Positions 1 to 8,973 of a DNA stretch of 64,000 nt are shown here, in pieces. Below the pieces are notes generated by a model. That model saw nothing but the letters and a program-made list of their open reading frames with translations. It searched no databases and was not told the origin of the DNA. The DNA is from Paraburkholderia sp. BCC1885. Lineage in GTDB: Bacteria > Pseudomonadota > Gammaproteobacteria > Burkholderiales > Burkholderiaceae. Numbering within the stretch: the stretch's first letter is position 1; every line of letters begins with the position of its first letter. The position numbers and the translations under genes are program-made. The DNA is taken from assembly GCF_900996235.1 (NCBI RefSeq), contig NZ_CAAJGM010000219.1, positions 300,190-364,189 on the forward strand, in the 5' to 3' direction.

Positions 1-1
1 G

Positions 2-703
2 AACGCGCGGCTCGAGCACGACGTGCGGGTGTGCGTCGAACACAAGGTGCCGATTTTCATCACCAGCCTGCGCGCGCCCGCGCGGGAGATCGTCGATGCG
101 GTGCACAGCTACGGCGGCATCGTGCTGCACGACGTGATCAACCTCCGTCATGCACAGAAGGCGCTGGAAGCGGGCGTCGACGGCCTGATCCTGGTGGCGG
201 CCGGCGCGGGCGGCCACGCCGGCACCATCTCGCCGTTCGCGCTGGTGGGCGAAGTGCGGCGCATGTTCGACGGCCCGCTGGTGCTGTCCGGAGCAATCGC
301 CAACGGCGGCTCGATCCTCGCCGCGCAGGCCATGGGCGCGGATCTCGCCTACATGGGCACGCGTTTTATCGCGACCCAGGAAGCCCACGCGGTCGAAAGC
401 TATAAACACGCCATCGTCAATTCGAGCGCCTCGGACATCATTTACACGAACCTGTTCACGGGCGTGCACGGCAACTACATCCGCGAGAGCATCGTCAATG
501 CGGGGCTCGACCCGGACGCGCTGCCCGAATCCGACAAGAGCGCGATGAACTTCGGCAGCGACAAGGCCAAAGCGTGGAAAGACATCTGGGGCGCAGGCCA
601 GGGCGTGGGCCTGATGGACGACGTGCCGAGCGTCGGCGAACTGGTCGGGCGTCTGAAGAAGGAATACGACGAGGCGAAGGCGCGGCTGGGAATCGCGCGC
701 TAA
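2..703 (+). CDS. Nitronate monooxygenase (2-nitropropane dioxygenase family), 3' part
   Basis: FMN-dependent oxidation of nitronates to carbonyl compounds is the family activity. The reading frame is open to the left edge, so the N-terminal part of the TIM barrel lies outside the window; 233 codons are present. The visible half carries the AGAGGHAG motif with the conserved histidine and the flavin-phosphate region LSGAIANGGS followed by MGADLAYMGTRF. A GTG at 23 could be mistaken for a start, but the frame continues upstream of it. It converges on the LysR gene. Some members of this family are annotated as enoyl-ACP reductase II; the fragment does not separate the two. Confidence 0.88.
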   Translation, partial: NARLEHDVRVCVEHKVPIFITSLRAPAREIVDAVHSYGGIVLHDVINLRHAQKALEAGVDGLILVAAGAGGHAGTISPFALVGEVRRMFDGPLVLSGAIANGGSILAAQAMGADLAYMGTRFIATQEAHAVESYKHAIVNSSASDIIYTNLFTGVHGNYIRESIVNAGLDPDALPESDKSAMNFGSDKAKAWKDIWGAGQGVGLMDDVPSVGELVGRLKKEYDEAKARLGIAR

Positions 704-745
704 GCGGATCGCGCAGGGTGTCCCGGCGCGGCGGCGCGCGTTCGC

Positions 746-1684
746 CTAGCTCACGGCCAGCGCCTTGATCTGTTCGAGCGAAGGCCACAGCGCCTCGTCT
801 GCGAAACGGGCGGCGAGAAAATCAACGAACGAACGCACCTTCGCCGACAGATGGCGGCGGCTCGCATACACGACATGGATCGGCAACTCGCGCGGCGGCA
901 CCTGCTCGACCAGCAGCGGCACGAGCCGTCCGTTCGCGAGGTCGTCGCCGATCACTTCCGTGCCGAGCATGGCGATCCCCGCGCCTTGCAGCACGATGAC
1001 CCGCAGCGCCTCCAGATGATTGACGATCAGATTGCCGGAGAGCCGCATGCGCTGCCCGCCTTCGGCGCCCGCGGGCCCGAATTCCGGCGCCGCGACGCCC
1101 GCGTAGCGCAGATAGTTGTGGCGCGACAGGTCGGCAAGGTTGCGCGGCGTACCGTGACGCTGCAAATAATCCGGCGACGCGCACAACACCAGATGCGCGG
1201 TGGCGATCTGCCGCGCAATCAGTGAGGACGACTTCAGACCCGAAGGCGAGGCGCGAATCGCCACGTCGAAGCCCTCGTCGATCAGTTCGACCACGCGGTC
1301 GGAGAGCGTCATCTCCACGGTGACCTGCGGATGCTGAGCCGCATAATCGGCCACCGCGCTCATCACCCGGCTCAAGCCGAACGCCGACAGCGACGACACC
1401 CGCAAGCGGCCCTGCGGCACCACGCTCGCCGCGCCGACCACCTGCTCGGCTTCGTCGAGCTCCGTCAGCACCTGACTCAGACGTTCGTAATACTCACGGC
1501 CGGCCTCGGTCGGCGCGACGCGCCGGGTGGTCCGGTTGAGGAGCCGCGCGCCGAGCTGCTGCTCCAGATGCATCACGTGCTTGCTCGCCATTGCCGCGGA
1601 CATCTCCATGCGCTCGGCCGCACCGACGAAGCTGCCCACTTCGACGACGTGGCGAAACACTTTCATACTGACGAGGGTATCCAT
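746..1684 (-). CDS. LysR-family transcriptional regulator
   Basis: A 312-residue protein of normal LysR length. Residues about 3-62 form the winged helix-turn-helix (GSFVGAAERMEMSAAMASKH, then LEQQLGARLLNRTTRR) and residues about 90-300 form the periplasmic-binding-protein-like effector domain. It belongs to the CrgA/AaeR-like branch by overall look. It lies downstream of the porin on the same strand, but a strong terminator separates them, so it is probably transcribed on its own. The effector cannot be told from sequence. A second in-frame ATG six codons in is possible. Confidence 0.9.
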   Translation of the reverse strand: MDTLVSMKVFRHVVEVGSFVGAAERMEMSAAMASKHVMHLEQQLGARLLNRTTRRVAPTEAGREYYERLSQVLTELDEAEQVVGAASVVPQGRLRVSSLSAFGLSRVMSAVADYAAQHPQVTVEMTLSDRVVELIDEGFDVAIRASPSGLKSSSLIARQIATAHLVLCASPDYLQRHGTPRNLADLSRHNYLRYAGVAAPEFGPAGAEGGQRMRLSGNLIVNHLEALRVIVLQGAGIAMLGTEVIGDDLANGRLVPLLVEQVPPRELPIHVVYASRRHLSAKVRSFVDFLAARFADEALWPSLEQIKALAVS

Positions 1685-1797
1685 GGCAATCGCTCTCGGG
1701 AGGAATCAATCGGAGCCATTTTGCCGTCTTTATCAAAGACACGTAAGTAAAGCGGGTCTACCGGCCATGACTTCGACGATCAGGAAGCCAGATACGA

Positions 1798-1830
1798 CAA
1801 ACCCCGTCTTCCTGCGAAGGACGGGGTTTG
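1798..1830 (-). terminator. Hairpin terminator of the porin gene
   Basis: An 11-bp perfect stem (CAAACCCCGTC with GACGGGGTTTG) encloses an 11-nt loop, 47 bases past the porin stop codon. The T run after the stem is short, so efficiency is uncertain. It also separates the porin from the LysR gene. Confidence 0.75.
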
Positions 1831-1876
1831 CGAGCGAAACAGCGCAGCTTTATGGCAATCGCCGCGCGGCCAGGGA

Positions 1877-2968
1877 TCAGAACTTCGTGCGGATACCCAC
1901 GCCGTAAGTGTTGCCCGACGTCTGGCTGGTGTAGTGGTCGTACATGTATGCGGCGTAGAGATCGGTGCGCTTGGACAACGGATAGTCGTAACCGAGCGCC
2001 GCCGTCTCGCGCGTCTGGTCCAGACCGCTGCCGTCGCGCGAGTAGGCATACGAAGCCATGATCGTCCCCGGACCCGCCGGAACCGTGACGCCGCCCTGGG
2101 CGGTGTTCACGTGCCAGCTGCCCATGACCTGGTCGTTATACGTGTACATGTACTGGCCGTAGAACTTGATGTACTTCAGGTCAAAGGTTGCGCCGAACTG
2201 GGCGATGCTTTGGCTCTTCATGTTCGGCAGGCCGACGCTCTGCGCGAGACCGGTCAGGTCGCCCGGGTTGTTGTTGAAGTTCACGTACTGATACACGCCG
2301 GTCGCCGCGAACGGGCCGTGGAAGTACAGGAACTGAGCGCTCCATTTTTTCGCGCCGTTATCCCCGGCAGTATTGCCGAGCGCGTACATCACATTGGCGC
2401 TCAGGCCGTTGAAGTTCGGCGACGAATATTCCACCGCGTTGTTCCAGCCCGAATCGCCGACCGCGCCTTGATCCGTCGTGTAGGTCGGGAAGGTGCCGAG
2501 GCCGAGGTAGGTCTGCCATACGATCGGCGAGAATTCGTATGAATCGACGAACGGGTTGAACAGAATCGTCGACACGAACAGCGGGGTCGTCAGGCGCCCG
2601 GCCGTCACCGTGCCGTAGGGCGATTCGATACCCACATACGCGTTGCGCGAGAAGAACGAGTCGCCGGTGAAGCGGCCGTACTGGCCGTTCTGCGCAAGGA
2701 AGAAGCCTTCGAGCGTGAAGATCGCCTTGTAGCCGCCACCCAGATCTTCCGAACCCTTCATCCCCCAGTAGGACGTCGACATGCCGCCGCCGGACACTTC
2801 CGCCGCGCTTTTGCCGTCCGGGAATTTCTGCACGCCGACCCATTCGTCGACCTGGCCATACAGCTGCACGCTCGATTGTGCGAACGCCGTCGATGCGCCA
2901 GCCAAAAGACCGGCGATCACGCTGGCCTTGAGAGTCGTTTTGAGCGCACGGCGGGTATTTGTATTCAT
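1877..2968 (-). CDS. Gram-negative general porin (OmpC-like, Porin_4)
   Basis: A 363-residue outer-membrane beta-barrel protein forming a trimeric diffusion channel. The ATG at 2968 was chosen because AGGAG stands six bases upstream and it starts directly with a signal peptide (MNTNTRRALK, a hydrophobic stretch, cleavage after STAFA). The mature protein begins QSSVQLYGQVDEW, the typical first strand of Burkholderiaceae porins, and ends in a C-terminal phenylalanine (GIRTKF), the assembly signal recognised by the Bam complex. Paired 15-bp repeats lie about 150-195 bases upstream. Confidence 0.93.
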   Translation of the reverse strand: MNTNTRRALKTTLKASVIAGLLAGASTAFAQSSVQLYGQVDEWVGVQKFPDGKSAAEVSGGGMSTSYWGMKGSEDLGGGYKAIFTLEGFFLAQNGQYGRFTGDSFFSRNAYVGIESPYGTVTAGRLTTPLFVSTILFNPFVDSYEFSPIVWQTYLGLGTFPTYTTDQGAVGDSGWNNAVEYSSPNFNGLSANVMYALGNTAGDNGAKKWSAQFLYFHGPFAATGVYQYVNFNNNPGDLTGLAQSVGLPNMKSQSIAQFGATFDLKYIKFYGQYMYTYNDQVMGSWHVNTAQGGVTVPAGPGTIMASYAYSRDGSGLDQTRETAALGYDYPLSKRTDLYAAYMYDHYTSQTSGNTYGVGIRTKF

Positions 2969-3122
2969 GGGTTCTCCTGTCTTTGTCAAAAGGGATGGCT
3001 GTGCGGCGGGGAGCTCGCGTCAACGGTTTCCTGGTCGTCCGTCAGATCACCGAGCTAATCTGGGCGAGACCATCTTTGCGGACCATTTTTGCGAACAAAA
3101 ATATGGGTTGTTATTGCCGGTA

Positions 3123-3162
3123 TATCGGTCTGATTAATTTTGTTGTTTATCGGACTGATAAA
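3123..3162. promoter_or_regulatory. Tandem 15-bp direct repeats upstream of the porin
   Basis: TATCGGTCTGATTAA at 3123-3137 is repeated as TATCGGACTGATAAA at 3148-3162 (13 of 15 identical, start-to-start 25 bp). Direct repeats upstream of a porin suggest a regulator binding site, as with OmpR-type regulators. The regulator is inferred only. The rest of 2969-3473 shows no convincing gene. Confidence 0.4.
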
Positions 3163-3473
3163 GCACACCGGCTTCGCCCCCATATCCATCGATCAGACCT
3201 CTCTCAATGGCCTGTGAAGCCCATCAGGACTGCCATGCAATGACGAATAACGGACGAGCCGCGAGGTGGATGACCCACTGCGCGCGATGACACACAATTT
3301 GACGAATAAGGCAGACGGGATGAGCAGAGTTGTCACAGAAGTGTGGCGTGCATACGTCACTTATCTGGATGGGACGAACGGACACGGGCGGCGCAAGTGC
3401 TGCCTGACAGACTGAAAGCGACGTAAGAGATCGTGCGAGAACCGCAGGGCGAACTGAAAAACCTGGAAAAAAC

Positions 3474-4028
3474 CTAATTGCGATAAGGAGACGGCGGCGG
3501 CGGACGCTGCATATAGTCGTCCGGAGGACGCGGCGCCGAACGTGAGCCACCGCGCTCCTCGTTATAGCGTGCGATGTCGGCGCGGATCGAGCCCGCGCGC
3601 ACCATCGACTCATCTTCCGGCGGACGCGGCACCGAACGCGTCTCGGCGCTCACAGGCGTGATGGAGCCGGCGTACTGGTAACCGCCGCGCGGCTCAGGGC
3701 GGCTTTCGCCCCGGTTGCCGCGATCGCCCCGATAGGCGCCAGCGCCGGCCATCCGCTGCGGCTGCGGCGCGTTGTAGCCGCCGCGCACACCTGCCGGTCC
3801 ATGCGCGGCAATTCGCGCATTGCGATCTACCGATGCGCCACGCTCCATGCGCGCACCGGCATTGGGATTGAAACTGCGAACGTCGTGCTGAAAACCGGCA
3901 TGACCGAAGCCAACGCCACCGCCGCCATGCGGCCCCTGCGGCACCCTTGCATAGGCGAACGAACAGAGCGCAGTCAGAACTGCGCCCAAGATCCACCGCC
4001 TCGTTTTCACCGACCCTGCGTCCACCAT
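3474..4028 (-). CDS. Secreted Gly/Pro/Arg-rich protein of unknown function
   Basis: 184 residues. Residues 10-28 look like a signal peptide (RRWILGAVLTALCSFAYA), so the product is probably exported to the periplasm. The mature part is low-complexity: glycine- and histidine-rich near the start, then many Arg-Gly, Pro-Arg and Pro-Pro-Pro runs ending in RPPPPSPYRN, with no recognisable domain. Codon use fits the neighbouring chromosome. The start is not certain because the upstream AGGTG is a weak ribosome site. No function can be assigned. Confidence 0.6.
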   Translation of the reverse strand: MVDAGSVKTRRWILGAVLTALCSFAYARVPQGPHGGGGVGFGHAGFQHDVRSFNPNAGARMERGASVDRNARIAAHGPAGVRGGYNAPQPQRMAGAGAYRGDRGNRGESRPEPRGGYQYAGSITPVSAETRSVPRPPEDESMVRAGSIRADIARYNEERGGSRSAPRPPDDYMQRPPPPSPYRN

Positions 4029-4635
4029 GATTCACCTGCCCGAAGACCCGCCTGAAGCCTGCCGTTCGAGCCGCGGCGAGACTTGTTCCGGGATTCGCGA
4101 CAACCGTGTCGGACTTTCCGACGCGGGCGCATCCCAATGGCCTTTGGTCAGTAATTTATGGGTCGCCCAGAGGGGTGTCGAGCCAAAAAGTGTTAGGCCT
4201 GACACTGCCTTGTAACACCGTGTTACTGCGACGTTTTTTCGCGACATAGGCCTTGCGCGGAGGCTCCATTCTGGCTTCCTAAATACCTCTCGACCTGCCT
4301 CTTAAACGAGGCTCAAACCGCCTATTCCGCGGCCCGGATTCCGACATGCGGAATGGCCTAAAAAGGACTCGAACAGATGCGGCCGGTTCGTCCTCGCGGC
4401 ACAATGCCGACTATCGTTGCACAGCGGCTCGTGCCGCCGGGTTGGACCTCGCCGTAACGACACCCGCAGCGTCACCGAGGGCCTTATGGGCGCATCGCTC
4501 ATCAATCGATTCGGCAAATGAATTTGCATTTTCAATCACTTTCCATTACTAATGGCTCCTCCCCCTGTCAGCAAACGGCCGTGCCGACGCGCACGCGCCC
4601 CTGCATTTCCGCATTGCGCGTATTGAGATTCTGAA
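4029..4635. other. Intergenic region with a small palindrome
   Basis: No convincing gene is seen between the divergent secreted protein and transporter. GTAACA-CCG-TGTTAC at 4212-4226 is a perfect 6-bp inverted repeat that could be an operator. The remainder holds no clear element. Confidence 0.4.
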
Positions 4636-5661
4636 ATGGCACGCCCGAAACTGCTTCCCGATAACTTCACGTTGAGCCTCGTCGGCACCGTGATTTTCGC
4701 CAGCCTGCTGCCCGTGCACGGCCAGGCGGCCGTCGGCTTCAACTGGCTGACGAATTTCGCCGTGGGCCTGCTGTTCTTCCTGCACGGCGCCAAGCTCTCA
4801 CGCGAAGCGATCGTGGCGGGCGCGACGCACTGGCGGCTGCATCTGGTGGTCCTGCTGAGCACGTTTGTGCTGTTTCCAGTGCTCGGACTCGCGCTCAAAC
4901 CGCTGCTTTCGCCCCTTGTCACGCCTGCGCTCTACGCCGGCGTCCTCTTCCTCTGTACGCTGCCATCGACGGTCCAGTCGTCCATCGCGTTCACTTCGAT
5001 TGCCAAAGGCAACGTGCCGGCCGCCGTCTGCAGCGCCTCCGCTTCGAGCCTGCTCGGCATCTTCATCACGCCGGCGCTCGTCAGCCTGATCGTCACCAAC
5101 CAGGCTGCCGGTGGCTCTTCCGCGTGGCATACCGTCTGGAATATCGTGCTGCAGCTGATGGTGCCGTTCGTGGCCGGCCAGTTGCTGCGGCCGGTGATCG
5201 GCCAGTGGATCGAGCGCAATCGCGGCGTGCTGAAATTCGTGGACCAGGGCTCGATTCTGCTGGTGGTGTACGGCGCGTTCAGCGAAGCCGTTACCGAAGG
5301 CCTGTGGCACCATACCTCGCTCGGCGCGCTGGGCGGGCTGGTGCTGATCAATGTGGTGCTGCTGGCGCTCATGCTGAGCATCACGATCTTCACCAGCAAG
5401 CGACTGGGTTTTAGCCGCGCGGACCAGATCACCATCATCTTCTGCGGCTCGAAAAAGAGCCTCGCCGCTGGCGTGCCGATGGCGAAGGTGATCTTCGCCT
5501 CGCACACGGTAGGGGCCGCCGTGCTGCCGCTGATGCTGTTTCACCAGGTGCAACTGATGGTGTGCGCCGCGCTCGCCCAACGCTGGGGCGCGCGCGACCT
5601 CAGCGGCGAAACCCACGCCGCCGCCGGGGAGCGCCCCGCGCCGGCCGTTGCGCGCCGCTAG
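4636..5661 (+). CDS. Bile acid:sodium symporter family transporter (SBF-like, YfeH-type)
   Basis: A 341-residue inner-membrane transporter with about nine or ten hydrophobic segments, closely resembling E. coli YfeH. Family hallmarks are FFLHGAKLSREAI near residue 50, LPSTVQSSIAFTSIAKGNVPAA near 110, CSASASSLLGIF near 130 and FCGSKKSLAAGVPMAK near 275. The family moves organic anions with sodium, but the substrate of this bacterial branch is not established. The ATG at 4636 is the first plausible start; its ribosome site is weak. A hairpin terminator follows. Confidence 0.88.
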   Translation: MARPKLLPDNFTLSLVGTVIFASLLPVHGQAAVGFNWLTNFAVGLLFFLHGAKLSREAIVAGATHWRLHLVVLLSTFVLFPVLGLALKPLLSPLVTPALYAGVLFLCTLPSTVQSSIAFTSIAKGNVPAAVCSASASSLLGIFITPALVSLIVTNQAAGGSSAWHTVWNIVLQLMVPFVAGQLLRPVIGQWIERNRGVLKFVDQGSILLVVYGAFSEAVTEGLWHHTSLGALGGLVLINVVLLALMLSITIFTSKRLGFSRADQITIIFCGSKKSLAAGVPMAKVIFASHTVGAAVLPLMLFHQVQLMVCAALAQRWGARDLSGETHAAAGERPAPAVARR

Positions 5662-5723
5662 AGCACTGCTGCACGAGTCGAACAAGAAATTCATAAAGCG
5701 GCCCTCCCTGAGCCTGTCTGATG

Positions 5724-5748
5724 AAAGCCGCCGTTGCGCGGCTTTTCG
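5724..5748 (+). terminator. Rho-independent terminator after the SBF transporter
   Basis: AGCCGC and GCGGCT flank a 6-nt loop and are followed by TTTTCG. Confidence 0.6.
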
Positions 5749-5857
5749 TTATTTCACGCCGAAACGCGCGCGCCGTCGCCCTGGCCTGATGGCATAGGCC
5801 AAATGCACGTCCCCGGCGTGCCGCCGCCATCTGAGATGTCACCAAAAATTCACTCAA

Positions 5858-5881
5858 CTTATCGGTCACATGGCCGATAAG
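5858..5881. promoter_or_regulatory. Inverted repeat just upstream of the EAL-GGDEF gene
   Basis: CTTATCGG and CCGATAAG (8 bp, perfect) are separated by eight bases and end 29 bases before the ATG. It may be an operator or a leader hairpin controlling the c-di-GMP gene. Confidence 0.45.
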
Positions 5882-5910
5882 CCGTCGGTCCACCGCTTTG
5901 GCCTACTGCC

Positions 5911-7761
5911 ATGCCCCCTAGCTCGCCCCCCCGATATGCCGCGCCTAGCATCGGGGATCTGATCGCCCGGCGAGATCTGTCCGCCGTCTTCCAACCCATC
6001 GTGGATTTCGACGACGGGGCGATCCTCGGCTACGAGGGACTGATTCGCGGACCCGCCGGCTCGTCGCTCGAAAGCCCGTTCGCCCTGTTCGCGCAGGCGA
6101 ACGCCGAGGGCTGCGTCATCGCCCTCGAACACGCGGCCGCGCGCACCTGCGTCGAGGCGTTCGCGAAACTGGCGTGCGAAGGCAAGCTGTTTCTCAATTT
6201 CAGCGCGGGCGCGCTGCGCCAGCTGGCCGAGACTTCGGACGACACGCTCGCGCTGCTGCGTCACGCCGGCATCGCACCCGAGCGGATCGTGATCGAGCTG
6301 ACCGAGCAAAGCGCGATTCCCGACGTCGGCAATTTCATGCCGGTGCTCGCGGCGCTGCGCACCGCCGGCGCCCAGTTCGCGCTCGACGACTACGGCACCG
6401 CCAACGCCAGCATGAACCTGTGGGTGCGTCTGCAACCGGACGTGGTAAAGATCGACCGCTTTTTCATTCACGACATCGCCAGCGACCCGCTGAAGTTCGA
6501 GGCGGTGCGCGCGATGCAGCATTTCGCCAACGCCAGCGGCGCGAAACTCGTCGCGGAAGGGATCGAAAACGAGGCGGACCTGATCGTCGTGCGCGACATG
6601 GGCATTGGCTGCGGACAGGGCTATTTCTTCGGCCGGCCGAACGCGCAGCCCGCGCGGGTGGTCGCGGACGACGCGCGCAAGGCGATCCGCGCGGGCCATA
6701 TCGCGGTGTTCCCTGAAACGACGCGTTCGGGTACTGCGTCGCCCTCGGGCGGCGTGGCCTCGGCCAAGATGATGGTGCACGCGCCGGCCTTGCCGCGCCA
6801 CGCCACCAACAACGACGTGCTCGAACTGTTCAACCGCCTGCCCGACCTGCACGCGGTGGCCGTGGTCGAAAACGACGAGCCGGTCGCGCTGATCAACCGG
6901 CGCAGCTTCATGGACCGTTACGCGCTGCCGTATCACCGCGAACTGTTCGGCAAGCGGCCATGCCTGCTGTTTGCGAACGCCTCGCCGATGGTGATCGAAA
7001 AGTCGATGAGCGTCGAACAGATGGCCAAGCTGCTCGCCAGCGACGACCAGCGCTACCTGGCCGACGGCTTCGTGATTACCGACGGCGGCAAATATGCGGG
7101 CCTCGGCACCGGCGAGAAACTGGTGCGCGCGGTGACCGAAGTGCGCATCGAAGCGGCGCGCTACGCGAATCCGTTGACCTTCCTGCCGGGCAACATCCCG
7201 ATCAGTTCGCATATCTCGCGGCTGCTCGACAACCACGCCGGCTTCTACGCCTGCTACGTCGACCTGAACCACTTCAAGCCCTTCAACGACCAGTACGGCT
7301 ACTGGCAAGGCGACGAAGTCCTCAAGTTCGCCGCGGCGGTGCTGGCCGACGTCTGCGACCCGACCCGCGACTTTCTCGGCCACGTCGGCGGCGACGACTT
7401 CCTGATCCTGTTCCAGAGCGAAGACTGGCAGGAGCGTGTGCTGCGCGCGATCCACGTGTTCAACGAAGGCGCGCAGCGCTATTACGCGCCGGAAGACCGC
7501 GTTGCCGGCGGCATCCACGGCGAGGACCGGCGCGGCAATCCGACCTTCTACGGCTTCGTCACCATGGCGATCGGCTGCGTGCACGTCGAGCCGGACGGCG
7601 GCCCGACGCTGTACAGCAGCGAGGAAATCGCCTCGGTGGCGGCGCTGGCCAAGCGGCGCGCGAAGCAGGATGCGTCAGGCTTCGTGCTGATCGAAGCACA
7701 CGAAAGCGCGACTTTGCTGCGCGGGCATACCGAGGCGCAGCGCGGTGGCGCGGCTGAATAA
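5911..7761 (+). CDS. EAL-GGDEF bifunctional c-di-GMP protein
   Basis: A 616-residue cytoplasmic protein with no membrane segment. An EAL phosphodiesterase domain comes first (about residues 20-255), then a linker resembling a CBS-pair (about 270-400), then GGDEF (about 420-590). The phosphodiesterase residues are all present: EGLIRG, LNFSAG, ELTEQ, DDYG, VKID, AEGIE and QGYFFGRP. The cyclase signature reads GGDDF near residue 492, a functional-looking variant. The order EAL before GGDEF is the reverse of most hybrids. It probably hydrolyses c-di-GMP with the degenerate cyclase domain as a sensor, but dual activity cannot be excluded. Confidence 0.92.
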   Translation: MPPSSPPRYAAPSIGDLIARRDLSAVFQPIVDFDDGAILGYEGLIRGPAGSSLESPFALFAQANAEGCVIALEHAAARTCVEAFAKLACEGKLFLNFSAGALRQLAETSDDTLALLRHAGIAPERIVIELTEQSAIPDVGNFMPVLAALRTAGAQFALDDYGTANASMNLWVRLQPDVVKIDRFFIHDIASDPLKFEAVRAMQHFANASGAKLVAEGIENEADLIVVRDMGIGCGQGYFFGRPNAQPARVVADDARKAIRAGHIAVFPETTRSGTASPSGGVASAKMMVHAPALPRHATNNDVLELFNRLPDLHAVAVVENDEPVALINRRSFMDRYALPYHRELFGKRPCLLFANASPMVIEKSMSVEQMAKLLASDDQRYLADGFVITDGGKYAGLGTGEKLVRAVTEVRIEAARYANPLTFLPGNIPISSHISRLLDNHAGFYACYVDLNHFKPFNDQYGYWQGDEVLKFAAAVLADVCDPTRDFLGHVGGDDFLILFQSEDWQERVLRAIHVFNEGAQRYYAPEDRVAGGIHGEDRRGNPTFYGFVTMAIGCVHVEPDGGPTLYSSEEIASVAALAKRRAKQDASGFVLIEAHESATLLRGHTEAQRGGAAE

Positions 7762-7820
7762 CGGCTGAATAACGGCTGCACAACGGCTGCATAACGGCCC
7801 CTCACGCCCTAACTCGCCAG

Positions 7821-7845
7821 GCGTTTAGTACATTTTACTAAACGC
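7821..7845. promoter_or_regulatory. Probable LacI-type operator
   Basis: A perfect 10-bp inverted repeat, GCGTTTAGTA and TACTAAACGC, surrounds CATTT. It lies about 130 bases before the LacI-family gene. A half-site TTTTACTA recurs at 7924-7931 next to a TACAAT that could be a -10 box. Autoregulation of the sugar operon is the simplest reading. Confidence 0.6.
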
Positions 7846-7977
7846 AACAGAACTGCATTAATCCTATACATACGGGTATTTACGCGTATCGAATCCAGCC
7901 GCGAGAGGGATTTTCCGGATCGTTTTACTATACAATCCCCGAAAATCAACTAACCCAGCGGCCAGCCGCCCACCCCG

Positions 7978-8973
7978 ATGGCTACAACCATCCGCGATGT
8001 CGCCCGCGCCGCCAGCGTGTCGATCGGCACCGTCTCCCGCGCACTGAAGAACCAGCCCGGCCTCTCGGACGCCACCCGTCTGCGGGTCGTCGAGGCCGCG
8101 CGCCAGCTCGGCTACGACTCCGCGCAGTTGCGCCCGCGCATCCGCCGGCTCACCTTCCTGCTGCACCGCCAGCACAACAACTTCGCGGCGAGTCCGTTCT
8201 TCTCGCACGTCCTGCATGGCGTGGAAGACGTGTGCCGCGAACGCGGCATCGTGCCCTCCGTGCTGACGGCGGGCCCCACGGAAGACGTGATCCAGCAGAT
8301 GCGCCTGCATGCGCCCGATGCGATCGCCATTGCCGGCTTCGTCGAACCCGAAACGCTCACCACGCTCGTCGCCATGCAGCGCCCGCTCGTGCTGATCGAC
8401 CTGTGGGCGCCCGGCCTGCGCTCGGTGAATCTCGACAACGCCGCCGGCGCCGCGCTCGCCATGCAGCATCTGTTTGCTCACCAGCGCAAACGCATCGCCT
8501 TCATCGGCGGTTCGCTCGCCCATTTCAGCATTGCGCAGCGCGCGCTCGGCTATCGCCGGGCGTTCTTCGAAGCCGGCCTGCTGTTCGATCCGTCGCTCGA
8601 AGTGACGATCGACGCCGGGCTCGACCCCGACACCGGCGCGGCGCTCGCCATGCAACGGCTGCTCGACGCGCCCGCTTCCACGGGGCAGCGTCCCGACGCC
8701 GTGTTTGCCTATAACGACGCCGCCGCGCTCGCCGCGCTGCGCGTCTGCCTTGCGCGCGGCCTGCGCGTTCCGCAGGACATCGCCATCATCGGTTTCGACG
8801 ACATCCCGGCCGCCGCCCACGCCACGCCGCCGCTCTCGACGATTTCCGTCGACAAGGAAGCGCTCGGCCGGCGCGGCGTCGAGCTGCTGCTCGAAGAGTC
8901 GCCGGCCGAACTCGAACTCCACCTGCCCGTTCATCTCATTGCCCGTGCCAGTACCTCGGTGAAACAGCCATGA
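7978..8973 (+). CDS. LacI-family transcriptional regulator of the adjacent sugar operon
   Basis: 331 residues. The helix-turn-helix with hinge is at residues 3-58 (TIRDVARAASVSIGTVSRAL) and a periplasmic-binding-like sugar domain fills the rest (IGFDDIPAAAHATPPLSTI near the end is the family signature). It overlaps the epimerase gene by four bases (ATGA), so it is the first gene of a three-gene operon and probably represses it until a sugar binds. The 25-bp palindrome upstream is the likely operator. Confidence 0.92.
   Translation: MATTIRDVARAASVSIGTVSRALKNQPGLSDATRLRVVEAARQLGYDSAQLRPRIRRLTFLLHRQHNNFAASPFFSHVLHGVEDVCRERGIVPSVLTAGPTEDVIQQMRLHAPDAIAIAGFVEPETLTTLVAMQRPLVLIDLWAPGLRSVNLDNAAGAALAMQHLFAHQRKRIAFIGGSLAHFSIAQRALGYRRAFFEAGLLFDPSLEVTIDAGLDPDTGAALAMQRLLDAPASTGQRPDAVFAYNDAAALAALRVCLARGLRVPQDIAIIGFDDIPAAAHATPPLSTISVDKEALGRRGVELLLEESPAELELHLPVHLIARASTSVKQP

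Noticed and set aside
5866..7584. Long minus-strand open frame of 572 codons opposite the EAL-GGDEF gene
   Set aside because: It is the antisense shadow of a clear c-di-GMP gene; the His/Arg/Val/Ala-rich composition is typical of shadows in GC-rich DNA.
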